Part shown: positions 46,136 through 55,039 of the stretch, in pieces | Position numbering within the stretch: position 1 is the stretch's first letter | Layout of the letters: each line of letters begins with the position of its first letter | DNA from: CAHJXF01 sp038225855 | Lineage (GTDB): Bacteria > Pseudomonadota > Gammaproteobacteria > Burkholderiales > Burkholderiaceae_D | Length of the DNA: 64,000 nt | Assembly (NCBI GenBank): GCA_038225855.1 | Contig: JBBRQU010000003.1 | Location: 62,001 to 126,000 of the forward strand | Reading direction: 5' to 3' | The notes under the pieces: generated by a model | The model's input: only the letters and a program-made list of their open reading frames with translations | What the model was told of the DNA's origin: nothing | Database searches by the model: none | Program-made: the position numbers and the translations under genes

Positions 46136-47512
46136 ATGCGAGACCCACACTTCAATCATTCCACGCGCGAGTGGCGCTCGATGCTTCCTCGCATTTGCGC
46201 CAACGCGGCGATGGCCCTCGCGATCGGCCTGATCGGCCACGCGGCAAGCGCCGCCGACTTGATCCAGACGTATCGCGACGCCGCAGCCAACGACGCGCAA
46301 TACGCGTCCGCGCGCAACCTGCTGCTGGCCGGTCGCGAGCGTTTTCCGCAAGGATTGTCGCTGCTCTTGCCGCAGATCAACGGCGCCGCGTCGGGCTCGC
46401 GCGTCAATGCGCAGATCAGCGAACCGCAACCGTTCGGCGGCTTCTCTTCGACCTACAACCAGCGCACCTACACGCTGTCGTTGTCGCAGCCGCTGTTTCG
46501 CTGGGCCAACTATCAACAGTTCCAGCAGGGCAAGCTCAGCGTGCTCTTTTCAGAGGCGCAGTTCGCACAGGCGCAAGAGGACTTGATCGTGCGCGTCACG
46601 CAGGCCTACTTCGACGTGCTGTACGCCGAAGACAGCATCAATTACATCGTCGCGCAGAAGGCCGCGATCTCCGAGCAACTCGCCTCGGCCAAGCGCAACT
46701 TCGAAGTCGGCACGAGCACCATCACCGACACCAACGACGCACAGGCCAAATACGATCTCGCGGTCGCGCAGGAAATTCTTTCGCGCAGCAATCTCGACAT
46801 AGCGCGCGCGGCGCTCCAGCAGATCATCGGCAAGGCGCCGGGCAATCTTGCGCCGCTGGTGCGCGATGTGCAGATGTCGCCGCCGCAACCGGCCGAGATC
46901 GAGCCGTGGGTCTCCTCGGCCGAGCAGCAGAACTACCTGGTTGCGCAGAATCAGGCGAACCTCGAGATCGCCCGGCGCCAGATCCAGGTCAATCGCGCGG
47001 GGCACTACCCGACGGTCGATCTGGTGGCCTCGCGCACCTACAACAACAACGGCAACAATGGCTTTTCGGTCGTGACCTCGCAGACCAATAACGCGATCGG
47101 CCTGCAGTTGAGCGTGCCGATCTATTCGGGCGGATTCACGTCGTCGAAGGTGCGTGAAGGCATCGCACTGGCCGACAAGGCCGAGAACGATCTCGACTTT
47201 GCGCGGCGCACCGCCGCGCAAAGCGCCCGCCAGGCCTACTTCGGCGTCACCAGCGGGCTCGCACAGGTCAGGGCGCTGCAGGCCGCCGAGGTGTCGAGAC
47301 AGAGCGCGCTCGACTCCAACAAGCTCGGCTATCAGGTCGGCGTGCGCATCAACATCGACGTGCTCAACGCGCAGCAGCAGCTCTACTCCACCCAGCGTGA
47401 CCTGGCCCGCGCGCGTTACGACGCCCTGCTCAACGGCCTGCGCCTGAAGTCGGCCGCCGGCACGCTGACCGAGGAAGACCTCGCGCGCATCAACGCGTTG
47501 TTGCTGCATTGA
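46136..47512 (+). CDS. tolC: TolC-family outer-membrane channel
   Basis: TolC forms the outer-membrane tunnel for type I secretion and efflux pumps. The mature part has the two OEP repeats: SLSQPLFRWANYQQFQQGK with VTQAYFDVLYAEDSINYI, then LQLSVPIYSGGFTSSKVREG and VGVRINIDVLNAQQQLYST. A signal peptide ends at HAASA|ADLIQ. The start is uncertain between ATG 46136 (458 aa) and ATG 46181, which begins just at the signal peptide. A TTG further upstream is less likely. Confidence 0.93.
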   Translation: MRDPHFNHSTREWRSMLPRICANAAMALAIGLIGHAASAADLIQTYRDAAANDAQYASARNLLLAGRERFPQGLSLLLPQINGAASGSRVNAQISEPQPFGGFSSTYNQRTYTLSLSQPLFRWANYQQFQQGKLSVLFSEAQFAQAQEDLIVRVTQAYFDVLYAEDSINYIVAQKAAISEQLASAKRNFEVGTSTITDTNDAQAKYDLAVAQEILSRSNLDIARAALQQIIGKAPGNLAPLVRDVQMSPPQPAEIEPWVSSAEQQNYLVAQNQANLEIARRQIQVNRAGHYPTVDLVASRTYNNNGNNGFSVVTSQTNNAIGLQLSVPIYSGGFTSSKVREGIALADKAENDLDFARRTAAQSARQAYFGVTSGLAQVRALQAAEVSRQSALDSNKLGYQVGVRINIDVLNAQQQLYSTQRDLARARYDALLNGLRLKSAAGTLTEEDLARINALLLH

Positions 47513-47519
47513 AACCCAT

Positions 47520-47598
47520 GTCATTCCGAGAGTAGCGAGGAATCTCAGGCACTCTGATATGCGAGGTGGACAAGATTCCTCGCTGCGCTCGGAATGAC
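47520..47598. repeat. Inverted pair of GTCATTCCGAG-type repeats
   Basis: The left arm (47520-47545) starts GTCATTCCGAG and ends GAGGAATCT; the right arm (47573-47598) is its reverse complement with two mismatches. The 26-nt arms flank a 27-nt loop and form a strong hairpin right after tolC. A fragment of the same unit (CGGAATGACAAG) recurs near 52888. Such GAATGAC repeats are widespread in bacterial intergenic regions. Confidence 0.85.
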
Positions 47599-47687
47599 AA
47601 AGCTTGGCGCAACGGAATAGAACATCGCTCGCGCGCGTTCGCTTTTCGATGACCGGCATCCAGCCGATCGCGCATCAGGGACGAATA

Positions 47688-48101
47688 ATGAGTATTCATG
47701 TATCGCGCATATTGCAACGACAAGCCTCGCGTTTCCTTGCTTTCCTTTCCGCCATCGTGCTCGCCGCATGCGCCTCCATGAGCGACGGCATGATGCCCGC
47801 CATGGTTGCCGATGGTGCGATGACCAACACCGCCGGCCTGACTCTCTACACCTTCGACAAGGACATGGCGGGCAACGGCAAGAGCGTCTGCAACGGCCCC
47901 TGCGTCGCCATCTGGCCCGCGTTCGCCGCGCCGGCCGAGGCGAAGGCAGCCGGTGGCTGGAGCGTCGTGACGCGCGACGACGGTGCGCGCCAGTGGGCAT
48001 ACAAGGGCAAGCCGCTCTACACATTCGCGCGCGACGCGAAGCCGGGCGACCGCACCGGGGACGGCTTCAACAACAACCTCTGGCACGTCGCGCGACCGTG
48101 A
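47688..48101 (+). CDS. Small secreted lipoprotein (COG4315-like)
   Basis: The 137-residue protein has a lipobox LAAC and the pattern LTLYTFDKDMAGNGKSVCNGPCVAIWP and then PLYTFARDAKPGDRTGDG, characteristic of the COG4315 lipoproteins with Yx(FWY)xxD repeats. Function of the family is unknown. The start is ATG 47688, just after an in-frame stop-poor leader. It precedes an ECF sigma/anti-sigma pair by 51 bp, the usual context, so it is probably a target or partner of that system. Confidence 0.87.
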   Translation: MSIHVSRILQRQASRFLAFLSAIVLAACASMSDGMMPAMVADGAMTNTAGLTLYTFDKDMAGNGKSVCNGPCVAIWPAFAAPAEAKAAGGWSVVTRDDGARQWAYKGKPLYTFARDAKPGDRTGDGFNNNLWHVARP

Positions 48102-48152
48102 TCGCATCGAGCACGATGATCGGTTCGGTCGCGTCGCGATGAGTCGCATGTC

Positions 48153-48719
48153 ATGAGCTTCAGCGGCGCGGACCTCGAAGCCCTGATTCCGCGCCTGCGT
48201 CGCTACGCGTGCGCGTTGGCGCGGCATCCGGTGCGCGCCGACGACCTGGTGCAGGACGCGCTCGAACGCGCGTGGTCGCGCCGCAAGCAATGGCAGCGCG
48301 GCACCGATCTGCGCGCATGGGTGTTCGCGATCCTGCACAACGTGTTCATCAGCGAATTGCGCCGCTTCGCCATACGCGGCTATGACGCCGAACCGATCGA
48401 CATCGAAGACTACGTCGATGCAGGCACGGCAAGCGCCAACGACGCGGGCTCGATGCTCGACCTGGAACGCGGTCTCGCCGCTTTATCGGCCGAACAACGC
48501 GCCGTGGTGCTGCTGGTCGGGCTCGAAGATCTCGGCTATCGCGAAACCGCCGAAGTCCTCGGCATCCCGATCGGGACCGTCATGTCGCGACTCGCTCGCG
48601 GACGCGCGCGCCTGCGCGAACTGATGGAGGGTGGGTCACCGGTGCATCGCGAGAATCCTTCGTCGTCGCGCGCCGATCCGCCGATTCCTCTGCAAGTGAT
48701 CCGCCGGGACATCCACTGA
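48153..48719 (+). CDS. ECF-family RNA polymerase sigma factor
   Basis: The 188-residue protein has sigma region 2 (LIPRLRRYACALARHPVRADDLVQDALERAW, seen in two blocks; DLRAWVFAILHNVFISELRR) and region 4 (LSAEQRAVVLLVGLEDLGYRETAEVLGIPIGTVMSRLARGR in blocks). It would recruit RNA polymerase to stress promoters. The anti-sigma gene is 15 bp downstream. The 20 C-terminal residues are not conserved-looking. Confidence 0.93.
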   Translation: MSFSGADLEALIPRLRRYACALARHPVRADDLVQDALERAWSRRKQWQRGTDLRAWVFAILHNVFISELRRFAIRGYDAEPIDIEDYVDAGTASANDAGSMLDLERGLAALSAEQRAVVLLVGLEDLGYRETAEVLGIPIGTVMSRLARGRARLRELMEGGSPVHRENPSSSRADPPIPLQVIRRDIH

Positions 48720-48734
48720 ACAACCACGAACAAC

Positions 48735-49691
48735 ATGAACGAACGCCTCGATTCCTTTCAACTTCACGCCTATGTCGACGGCGAACTCGCGCCCGACGAC
48801 GTCGTCGCGATCGAGCGCTCGCTCGCGAGCGACCCGATCGCTGCGTCCGAAGTGGCTGCATTGCGCGCGCAAAGAAGCGCGCTGCATGCGCGCTTCGACC
48901 CGCTTCTCACGGCGCCGCATCGGCTGTCGTTCGGCAACGCGCGTACCGCGGTCGCGCCATCGCGCCTGAGTGCATGGATGTCGTCGCGCGCATGGATAGT
49001 CACGGCGGTCGCGGCAACGCTCGTGATCGGAATGGGTGTCGGGATCGCGGCCGGCTGGGCCGCGCGGGGTCATGCGGATCTACGCAATACGATCGCGCAG
49101 CGTGCCGGCGACGGGCCATCGAATCGCGTTGGCGGCGGCATCCCCGGCGGCATACCGGACATCGCTGCAGTCGACGCGCGCCTGGGCGACTTCGTTCACG
49201 TCGCCGCCATCTCGCATGCGGTCTTCACACCCGAAGTCCGGCATCCCGTCGAAGTGCCGGCCGCAGAGGAAGCGCATCTGGTCGCATGGCTGTCCAAACG
49301 CCTCGACGCGCCGCTGGTCGTGCCGCACCTGGGCGACGCGGGCTGGAATCTGCTGGGCGGGCGGCTCCTGCCTGCGCAGGTCGGACCGATCGCGCAATTC
49401 ATGTATCAGGATGGACAAGGTCGCCGCCTGACGCTCGCGGTCTCGCATGCGAAAGCCGCCGCGTCGAAAGAAGTGCCCAAAGATCCCGTCAACGAGCGCG
49501 CCAATGAGCGCGCATCGTCCGACCCTCGCGGAGCGATCGTGCCGACCGCGGCGTTTCGCATCGCCGAAGAACAGGGCAACACCATCTTCTACTGGATAGA
49601 CGCGGACTACGCGTACGCGCTGACCGGTAAGCTCGCGCGCGCGGAGATGACCGAGCTCGCGAGCCGCGTCCATCGACAGCTCGATCGTTGA
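48735..49691 (+). CDS. Transmembrane anti-sigma factor
   Basis: The 318-residue protein has an N-terminal zinc-finger-like anti-sigma region without Cys (LHAYVDGELAPDDVVAIE, about 10-28), one membrane helix (about 86-108) and a periplasmic domain. It should sequester the ECF sigma factor encoded just upstream and release it on an envelope signal. The periplasmic part contains an imperfect 12-bp tandem (49491-49514, NERANERA). Confidence 0.87.
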   Translation: MNERLDSFQLHAYVDGELAPDDVVAIERSLASDPIAASEVAALRAQRSALHARFDPLLTAPHRLSFGNARTAVAPSRLSAWMSSRAWIVTAVAATLVIGMGVGIAAGWAARGHADLRNTIAQRAGDGPSNRVGGGIPGGIPDIAAVDARLGDFVHVAAISHAVFTPEVRHPVEVPAAEEAHLVAWLSKRLDAPLVVPHLGDAGWNLLGGRLLPAQVGPIAQFMYQDGQGRRLTLAVSHAKAAASKEVPKDPVNERANERASSDPRGAIVPTAAFRIAEEQGNTIFYWIDADYAYALTGKLARAEMTELASRVHRQLDR

Positions 49692-49754
49692 GCGTCACCG
49701 TACCAGCCGATCGAAGCGTGGCACAGTGGCGCCTCGCCATCCCGTGTCGGCTCC

Positions 49755-50447
49755 ATGAACATCGCACACCTGCGCAGCACTTACCGTCGCGCCACGCTCG
49801 CGGAAAGCGACGTCGATGCGGATCCCTTCGTGCAGTTCGATCGATGGTTGAAGGAGGCGATCGCATCGGCGGCGCTGGAGCCCACCGCGATGACGCTCGC
49901 GACCGTCGATAACGCAGGACGGCCCTCGGCGCGCGTGGTGTTGTTGAAGGGGCTCGACGTCCCATTCGCACTTGCGAACGCATCGCGTCGCGGCTTCGTC
50001 TGGTTTACCAATTACGAGAGTCGCAAGGGACGCGACCTCGCATCGCGCGACCAGGCCGCGCTCTGTTTCTTCTGGCCCGAACTCGAACGTCAGGTGCGCA
50101 TCGAAGGTCGCGTCGAGATGACGAGTGCCGAAGAATCGGATCGCTATTTCGAAACGCGGCCGATCGATTCACGCATCGCCGCGTGGGCTTCGCCGCAGAG
50201 CGAAGTGATCGCCTCGCGTGTGGAGATCGAGGCGCGCGAGCGCGAGCATCGTGCGCGCTTTCACGTGTCGGACGATGCGGTGTCAGTCAACATCCCTCGC
50301 CCGCCTCACTGGGGCGGCTATCGTCTGGTTCCCGACCTGATCGAATTCTGGCAGGGACGCCCGTCGCGCCTGCACGACCGCATCGTCTATCGCGGCATGG
50401 ATGACGACAACGCGGGCTCGTGGACCATCGCGCGGCTCGCGCCATAA
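49755..50447 (+). CDS. pdxH: Pyridoxine/pyridoxamine 5'-phosphate oxidase
   Basis: This FMN enzyme makes pyridoxal phosphate. The 230-residue protein shows MTLATVDNAGRPSARVVLLKG, FVWFTNYESRKGRDLASR, WASPQSEVIASR and the C-terminal WEF-like RIVYRG region. It starts at ATG 49755 (MNIAHLRSTYRRATL). It complements pdxA in the same window. The 96-bp gap to msrA carries REP-like hairpins. Confidence 0.95.
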   Translation: MNIAHLRSTYRRATLAESDVDADPFVQFDRWLKEAIASAALEPTAMTLATVDNAGRPSARVVLLKGLDVPFALANASRRGFVWFTNYESRKGRDLASRDQAALCFFWPELERQVRIEGRVEMTSAEESDRYFETRPIDSRIAAWASPQSEVIASRVEIEAREREHRARFHVSDDAVSVNIPRPPHWGGYRLVPDLIEFWQGRPSRLHDRIVYRGMDDDNAGSWTIARLAP

Positions 50448-50456
50448 CGCCCATCG

Positions 50457-50534
50457 TTCCCGCGAAAGCGGGAATCCAGTGTCTTTCGCAACCCGTCGCA
50501 CGTCACGCCGCCGGGTTCCCGCTTTCGCGGGAAC
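50457..50534. repeat. REP-like hairpin pair B
   Basis: Two hairpins, TTCCCGC-GAAA-GCGGGAA (50457-50474) and GTTCCCGC-TTTC-GCGGGAAC (50515-50534), sit in inverse orientation between the convergent pdxH and msrA genes. They match pair A closely and can act as a bidirectional terminator. Confidence 0.85.
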
Positions 50535-50543
50535 GACAAACTC

Positions 50544-51107
50544 TTACTTCCGCATCTCGCTCCAGGTCTTCCTGAACTTCGCGACCTTCGGTCCCACCAC
50601 TGCCGCGCAATATCCCTGATTGGGATTGTTCGGAAAATATTCCTGGTGGTAAGCCTCGGCGCGGTAATAGACCGGAGCGGCGTCGAGCTGCGTGACGACC
50701 TTCGACGGCCACGCCCGCGCGACTTCTTCGATCACGTCCTTCGCAGTCTCCTGCTGCTCGGGCGAGTGATAGAAGATCACCGACCGATATTGCGTACCGG
50801 CATCCGCGCCCTGGCGATTGAGCGTGGTCGGATCGTGAATCGTGAAGAAGACTTCGAGGATCTGCCGATAGGTGATGACCTTCGGATCGAACTCGATGCG
50901 CACCACCTCGGCATGGCCGGTCGTGCCCGAACAGACCGCGTTGTAGCTCGGGTTCGCGCTCGTGCCGCCGGAGTATCCCGACTCGACGTCGACGACGCCC
51001 TTCAAGTCCATGTAGACCGCTTCGGTACACCAGAAGCAGCCGCCACCGAGCGTGGCGAATTCGTGGCCCGGACGCGGCGTGTCGGCGAGTGGGTGAGCGA
51101 TGGACAT
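50544..51107 (-). CDS. msrA: Peptide methionine-(S)-S-oxide reductase MsrA
   Basis: MsrA repairs methionine S-sulfoxide. The 187-residue protein has the catalytic motif GGGCFWCTEAVY and conserved VESGYSGG, GHAEVVRIEFDP and YYRAEAYHQEYF segments. The N-terminus MSIAHPLADTPRPGHEFATL has no signal peptide, so it is cytoplasmic. Confidence 0.95.
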   Translation of the reverse strand: MSIAHPLADTPRPGHEFATLGGGCFWCTEAVYMDLKGVVDVESGYSGGTSANPSYNAVCSGTTGHAEVVRIEFDPKVITYRQILEVFFTIHDPTTLNRQGADAGTQYRSVIFYHSPEQQETAKDVIEEVARAWPSKVVTQLDAAPVYYRAEAYHQEYFPNNPNQGYCAAVVGPKVAKFRKTWSEMRK

Positions 51108-51216
51108 GCGGACTCCTCGAAGATGGGTTGATGAAAGACAGTCGCTGCGATGCCGTCAACCTTACAACGCTGTGCATGTGGCGACGAGCGCGTCGAATCC
51201 AAGCTGCTCGTCGCCC

Positions 51217-52773
51217 TCAATCGATCAATCGTTTGCGCAGCAGATGCGCCTGCACCTTGCCCATCGCGTTGCGCGGCAGGCGATCGATGAACACGATGCG
51301 TCTAGGATGCTTGAAGCGCGCGAGCTTGCCGTCGAATGCCGCGGCGATGGCGGCCGCATCTTCGGCATCATCGAACGCGAACGCGTCGGCGTCGCTCGCG
51401 CGGACCACGAACGCCGCCGGCACTTCGCCCCAGCGCTCGTCGGGCACGCCGATCACGGCCGCTTCGGCGATGCCGCCCATCGCGAGCAACACGTCTTCGA
51501 GCTCGGCGGGATAGATGTTCTCGCCGCCCGAGATGATCAGATCGCGAGCGCGGCCGACGACTTCGATGCAGCCCTCGTTATCGCGGCGCGCGAGGTCGCC
51601 GGTCGCGAACCAGCCGTCGCGAAAACTCTCTGCTGCGGACTCGCGCCAATAGCCCTTCATCACGTTCGGTGCGCGCACCAGGATCTCGCCGACCGCGCCG
51701 ACCGCGACATCGACTTCCCGGTCGATGCCCGCGGCATCGACCACACGTACCGACTGCTCGAAGCACGGCCAGCCCGCGAAGCCCGGCTTGCCTCGCGCGT
51801 CCCCGGCCTTGAGCGCGACCGTCACGGGTCCGGTTTCGGTCGCACCATAGATCTGCCCGAGCGGCACGTCGCGCGCATGCACGGCGTCGATCAGCGAGCG
51901 CGGGATGGTCGACGAGCCGGCCATGATCACGCGCAGGCACGACAGGTCGGTGGTCGGCCACGCGGGATGCGCGATCGCGGCGCGCAAGGTGGCAGGCACC
52001 ATCAGCGTCAGCGTCGGTCGCATCGATGCGATGGCAGCCAGCCACGCGCCCGCATCGAAGCGTGGATGCAGGATCACCTGCGCGCCGGCGAGCAATGCCG
52101 GCAGCGTCTGGATGCACAGGCCGCCGACATGAAACAGCGGCAGCACCGTCAGCACGCGATCGTGTTCGCTCATCTCGTGGGCGGCGATCGAAGCGCGGAC
52201 GTTCGCGAGCATGCCGCGATGCGTGTGCAGCGCCCCCTTGGGGGCGCCGGTCGTGCCCGAGGTGTAGGCGAGCAAGAGCGGCGCATCGATGCCGACCGCC
52301 TCGGCGTCGTCTGCGTCCACTGACGACGAGTCATCGTCTGCAAGCAGGGCTTCGATCGCATGCACGCGGGGCTGCGTCGCCGCGCTCTCTTCGGCTGACG
52401 GGGATCGCGACGACGCCAGCGTCAGCGCCGCGCTGCCAGTCTCGCGATGCTCGGCATCGGTCACGAGCGCATGCAACTGCGCATGTGCCACGATGGCTGC
52501 GAGTTCAGGCACCGCGAGCCGCGTGTTGAGCGGAACGAACACAGCGCCGATGCGCGCAAGCGCGAACAGCAGCACCAGTTCTTCGAATCGATTGGCGCCG
52601 AGGTACGCGACCCGATCGCCATGGCGCACGTCCCATGTCCCGCGCAGGCGCGCGCTCGCAAGAACGATCGCGTCGCGCAACTGTCCGCGCGTCAGCGTGC
52701 GGCCTTCGGCATGCAAGGCGATGCGATCCGGACCCGCGTTCAGGCGCGCATCGAGCGCAGCCGCGACGTTCAT
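51217..52773 (-). CDS. AMP-forming acyl/aryl-CoA ligase
   Basis: This 518-residue ANL-family enzyme adenylates a carboxylate and makes its CoA thioester. Motifs: YTSGTTGAPKGALHTHRG (P-loop), YGATETGPV, FATGDLARRD, SGGENIYPAELEDVL and the catalytic Lys in PRNAMGKVQ. The start is taken at MNVAAALDARL; the upstream extension falls in a REP element. The substrate is unknown: context suggests a pyridine- or ring-derived acid. The last gene of the minus-strand catabolic group; the REP pair C precedes it. Confidence 0.85.
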   Translation of the reverse strand: MNVAAALDARLNAGPDRIALHAEGRTLTRGQLRDAIVLASARLRGTWDVRHGDRVAYLGANRFEELVLLFALARIGAVFVPLNTRLAVPELAAIVAHAQLHALVTDAEHRETGSAALTLASSRSPSAEESAATQPRVHAIEALLADDDSSSVDADDAEAVGIDAPLLLAYTSGTTGAPKGALHTHRGMLANVRASIAAHEMSEHDRVLTVLPLFHVGGLCIQTLPALLAGAQVILHPRFDAGAWLAAIASMRPTLTLMVPATLRAAIAHPAWPTTDLSCLRVIMAGSSTIPRSLIDAVHARDVPLGQIYGATETGPVTVALKAGDARGKPGFAGWPCFEQSVRVVDAAGIDREVDVAVGAVGEILVRAPNVMKGYWRESAAESFRDGWFATGDLARRDNEGCIEVVGRARDLIISGGENIYPAELEDVLLAMGGIAEAAVIGVPDERWGEVPAAFVVRASDADAFAFDDAEDAAAIAAAFDGKLARFKHPRRIVFIDRLPRNAMGKVQAHLLRKRLID

Positions 52774-52788
52774 GGTGATGTTGCCGTC

Positions 52789-52866
52789 TTCCCGGCGAAG
52801 GCCGGGACCCAAGTTGCTTCGACGGACGCGAGTACGACGGACTTGGACCCCGGCCTTCGCCGGGGC
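52789..52866. repeat. REP-like inverted pair C
   Basis: The units CCCGGCGAAGGCCGGG (52790-52807) and CCCCGGCCTTCGCCGGGG (52847-52865) are arranged as inverted copies, each followed or preceded by a shared CCAAGT/ACTTGG flank, so the whole can also fold on itself. It separates the CoA ligase from the acyl-CoA-dehydrogenase-like gene. Just after it, at about 52885-52898, is a fragment of the GGAATGAC repeat. Confidence 0.75.
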
Positions 52867-52908
52867 GACGGTGCAGAGATCGCTACGCTCATCGGAATGA
52901 CAAGCCTA

Positions 52909-54204
52909 TCAATCCTTCTCGCCCGCTTCGTACAACGCTTCACGTCCGATGCGATCCATGCACAACTCTGCGGTCCACGGCAGCATCAGCGCGCCGCAGC
53001 GGCTGTCGCGATACAGGCGTTCCAGCGGCAGGTGCTTCATCATCGCCTGGCCGCCGCAGGTGCGCAGCGCGAGACGTGCGATGTCGTTGGCGCCTTCCAT
53101 CACGGTGTAGTGCGCGGCATAAAGACGCAGCCGTTCGTCCTTCGACGGATTCGGTTTGGCTTCGCAGATCGTGCGCCAGAACATCGAGCGCATCGCTTCG
53201 AGTTGAATGCGCATCTGCGCAACCGCGATCTGCTTGGTCGGATATTGGCGGCGCTTGACGGGCGGCTCGCCCTCGACCTCGCCGCGCAGATATTTCACGG
53301 TGAAATCGTAGGCCGCATTGGCGATGCCCAGATAGGTCGGCGACAAGGTGAAGAACATGTGCGGCCAGGTCTGCGCGGCCTTGAAGTACATGCCGCGCGG
53401 CATCAGTTGTTCGTCGTCGGGAACGAACACGCTCTTGAACGTGAGGTTGCGCGACACCGTGCCGCGCATGCCCATCGGATTCCATACACCGGAGATCGAC
53501 AGGCCTTCGCTGGTTGCGGGGACCGCGATGTAAAGGGTGTCGCGCATGTCGAGCGGGGCCGCTTGTCCGTCCACATCGTCTTGCGCCTCGGTGCAGAGGA
53601 TTCCGTAATAGTCGGCGGCGCCCGACAGGCTCGCCCAGATCTTTCGGCCTTCGATCACCCAGCCCGACACGCCGTCACGCATCTCATGCCTGGCGGTCGT
53701 GCCGAACGGTGCGCGACCCGCGGCCGCCGCGCTGCCTTCGGAGAACGGCTGCGCATAGAGCTTGCCGCCATCGACGACGCGTGCGAAATGCAGCGCGCGG
53801 CGGCGCGCATGTTCTTCGCGTTGCTCGTCGCTCATGGTCAACGCATCGGCGAGAGCGCCGATCCACAGCGTCGAGCAACTGTGCATGTTGAAGGTCAACG
53901 CGGTCGCGCCGCAGGAGCGACCGATCTCGGCGGCGACCATGCAATAGGTCGCGTAGTCGGCGCCCAGACCGCCCGCCGATTCCGGGATGCAGAGCGCGAG
54001 CATGCCGGCTGCCCGCAGGTCGTCGTAGTTGGCGAACGGGAAGGTCGCGCTGTCGTCCCACTCGTGCGCGCGCGGCGCGAACTTGGTCTCGCCGAGCTCG
54101 TGGGCGAGCGCGAGCAGGCGTCGCTGCTTCGCGCTCAACGGAATCTCGCCGATGGCGGGCACGAAGGACAACGCGGGATCCTGCAGCAGCGTTGGAGCGC
54201 TCAT
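52909..54204 (-). CDS. Acyl-CoA-dehydrogenase-fold flavoprotein
   Basis: The 431-residue protein has the fold's hallmarks: IPESAGGLGADYATYC, RKIWASLSGAADYYGILC, GMRGTVSRNLTFKSVFVP and LERLYRDSRCGALMLPW. The usual catalytic-Glu loop (YEGT after the RD motif) is not present; the position reads LPWTAELCM. That argues against plain fatty acyl-CoA oxidation and leaves open a group D flavin monooxygenase that takes reduced flavin from the reductase at 56336. The start is MSAPTLLQDP at 54204. It is 13 bp after the hydrolase gene in the same operon. Confidence 0.8.
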   Translation of the reverse strand: MSAPTLLQDPALSFVPAIGEIPLSAKQRRLLALAHELGETKFAPRAHEWDDSATFPFANYDDLRAAGMLALCIPESAGGLGADYATYCMVAAEIGRSCGATALTFNMHSCSTLWIGALADALTMSDEQREEHARRRALHFARVVDGGKLYAQPFSEGSAAAAGRAPFGTTARHEMRDGVSGWVIEGRKIWASLSGAADYYGILCTEAQDDVDGQAAPLDMRDTLYIAVPATSEGLSISGVWNPMGMRGTVSRNLTFKSVFVPDDEQLMPRGMYFKAAQTWPHMFFTLSPTYLGIANAAYDFTVKYLRGEVEGEPPVKRRQYPTKQIAVAQMRIQLEAMRSMFWRTICEAKPNPSKDERLRLYAAHYTVMEGANDIARLALRTCGGQAMMKHLPLERLYRDSRCGALMLPWTAELCMDRIGREALYEAGEKD

Positions 54205-54217
54205 CGCGATCCCCTCT

Positions 54218-55039
54218 TCAATTGAGCGTCGATGGGGCAAGCGATTGCAGGAAGCCGAGCAACGCGGCGTTGAACGCGTCCGGTTGCTCGAACATCATGA
54301 GATGGCCGCAGCGTTCGAATTCGACATAACGCGCGTCGGGCATGCGTTCGGCCATGCCGCGCATCACCGCGGGCGGCGCGTTGCGATCGTCGCTGCCCGC
54401 GATCAGCAGCGCGGGCATAGCCAGTTGTGCAAGATGCGCGCGACGATCGAAACCCATCAGCGCGTTGAGCGCAAGGCGATAGGTGAGCGGCGGCACGTGC
54501 GACATCACCTCCGCGGCTTCGGCACGCGCCGCGTCCGACGCGCCGGACCCGGCCATGCCCACAACCAGTTGCGCCGCGACTTCGCGCATCGAGAGCCCCG
54601 CAGCGAGCGGCGCGGCGCGCTCTTCGACGAATTTTCTCTGCCATGCGCCGTCCGGCTTTCCGAATGCCGCGCTGGTTGCCGCGAGCACCAGCGCCGCGAT
54701 GCGTCCGGGTGCGCGCGCTGCGACTTCCTGCGCGACCATGCCGCCCATGCTGTGCCCGACCAGCACCAGGCGATCGGGCGCGAGCACGTCGATCAATTCG
54801 ATGCATTCGTCGGCGAGCGTCTCGAAGCTGTAGGGGTCGACGATCGACGAATGCCCGTAACCCGGCATGTCCCACGCGACCGCATGAAAACCCGCATCGG
54901 CCAGCGGCCGCATCTGCCGCGCGAACGCCTGACGTCCGCCGCCGATGCCGTGGAGCATGAGCACGGTGGTGGCGCCCGCGGTGGTCAAAGGCGCGGCTTC
55001 GTCGAAGTACGGCACGGCGGTGACGGGGGTGGTCATCAT
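54218..55039 (-). CDS. Alpha/beta hydrolase, NicD-like (N-formylmaleamate deformylase candidate)
   Basis: The 273-residue alpha/beta hydrolase has the oxyanion HGIGGG, the nucleophile elbow LVGHSMGGMVAQ, LLIAGSDDRNAP and the catalytic His in FERCGHLMMFEQP. Adjacent NicX-like gene and translational coupling (ATGA with its stop) suggest it removes formate from N-formylmaleamate, but general esterase activity cannot be excluded. The start MMTTPVTAVP at 55039 is set by the overlap. Confidence 0.7.
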   Translation of the reverse strand: MMTTPVTAVPYFDEAAPLTTAGATTVLMLHGIGGGRQAFARQMRPLADAGFHAVAWDMPGYGHSSIVDPYSFETLADECIELIDVLAPDRLVLVGHSMGGMVAQEVAARAPGRIAALVLAATSAAFGKPDGAWQRKFVEERAAPLAAGLSMREVAAQLVVGMAGSGASDAARAEAAEVMSHVPPLTYRLALNALMGFDRRAHLAQLAMPALLIAGSDDRNAPPAVMRGMAERMPDARYVEFERCGHLMMFEQPDAFNAALLGFLQSLAPSTLN

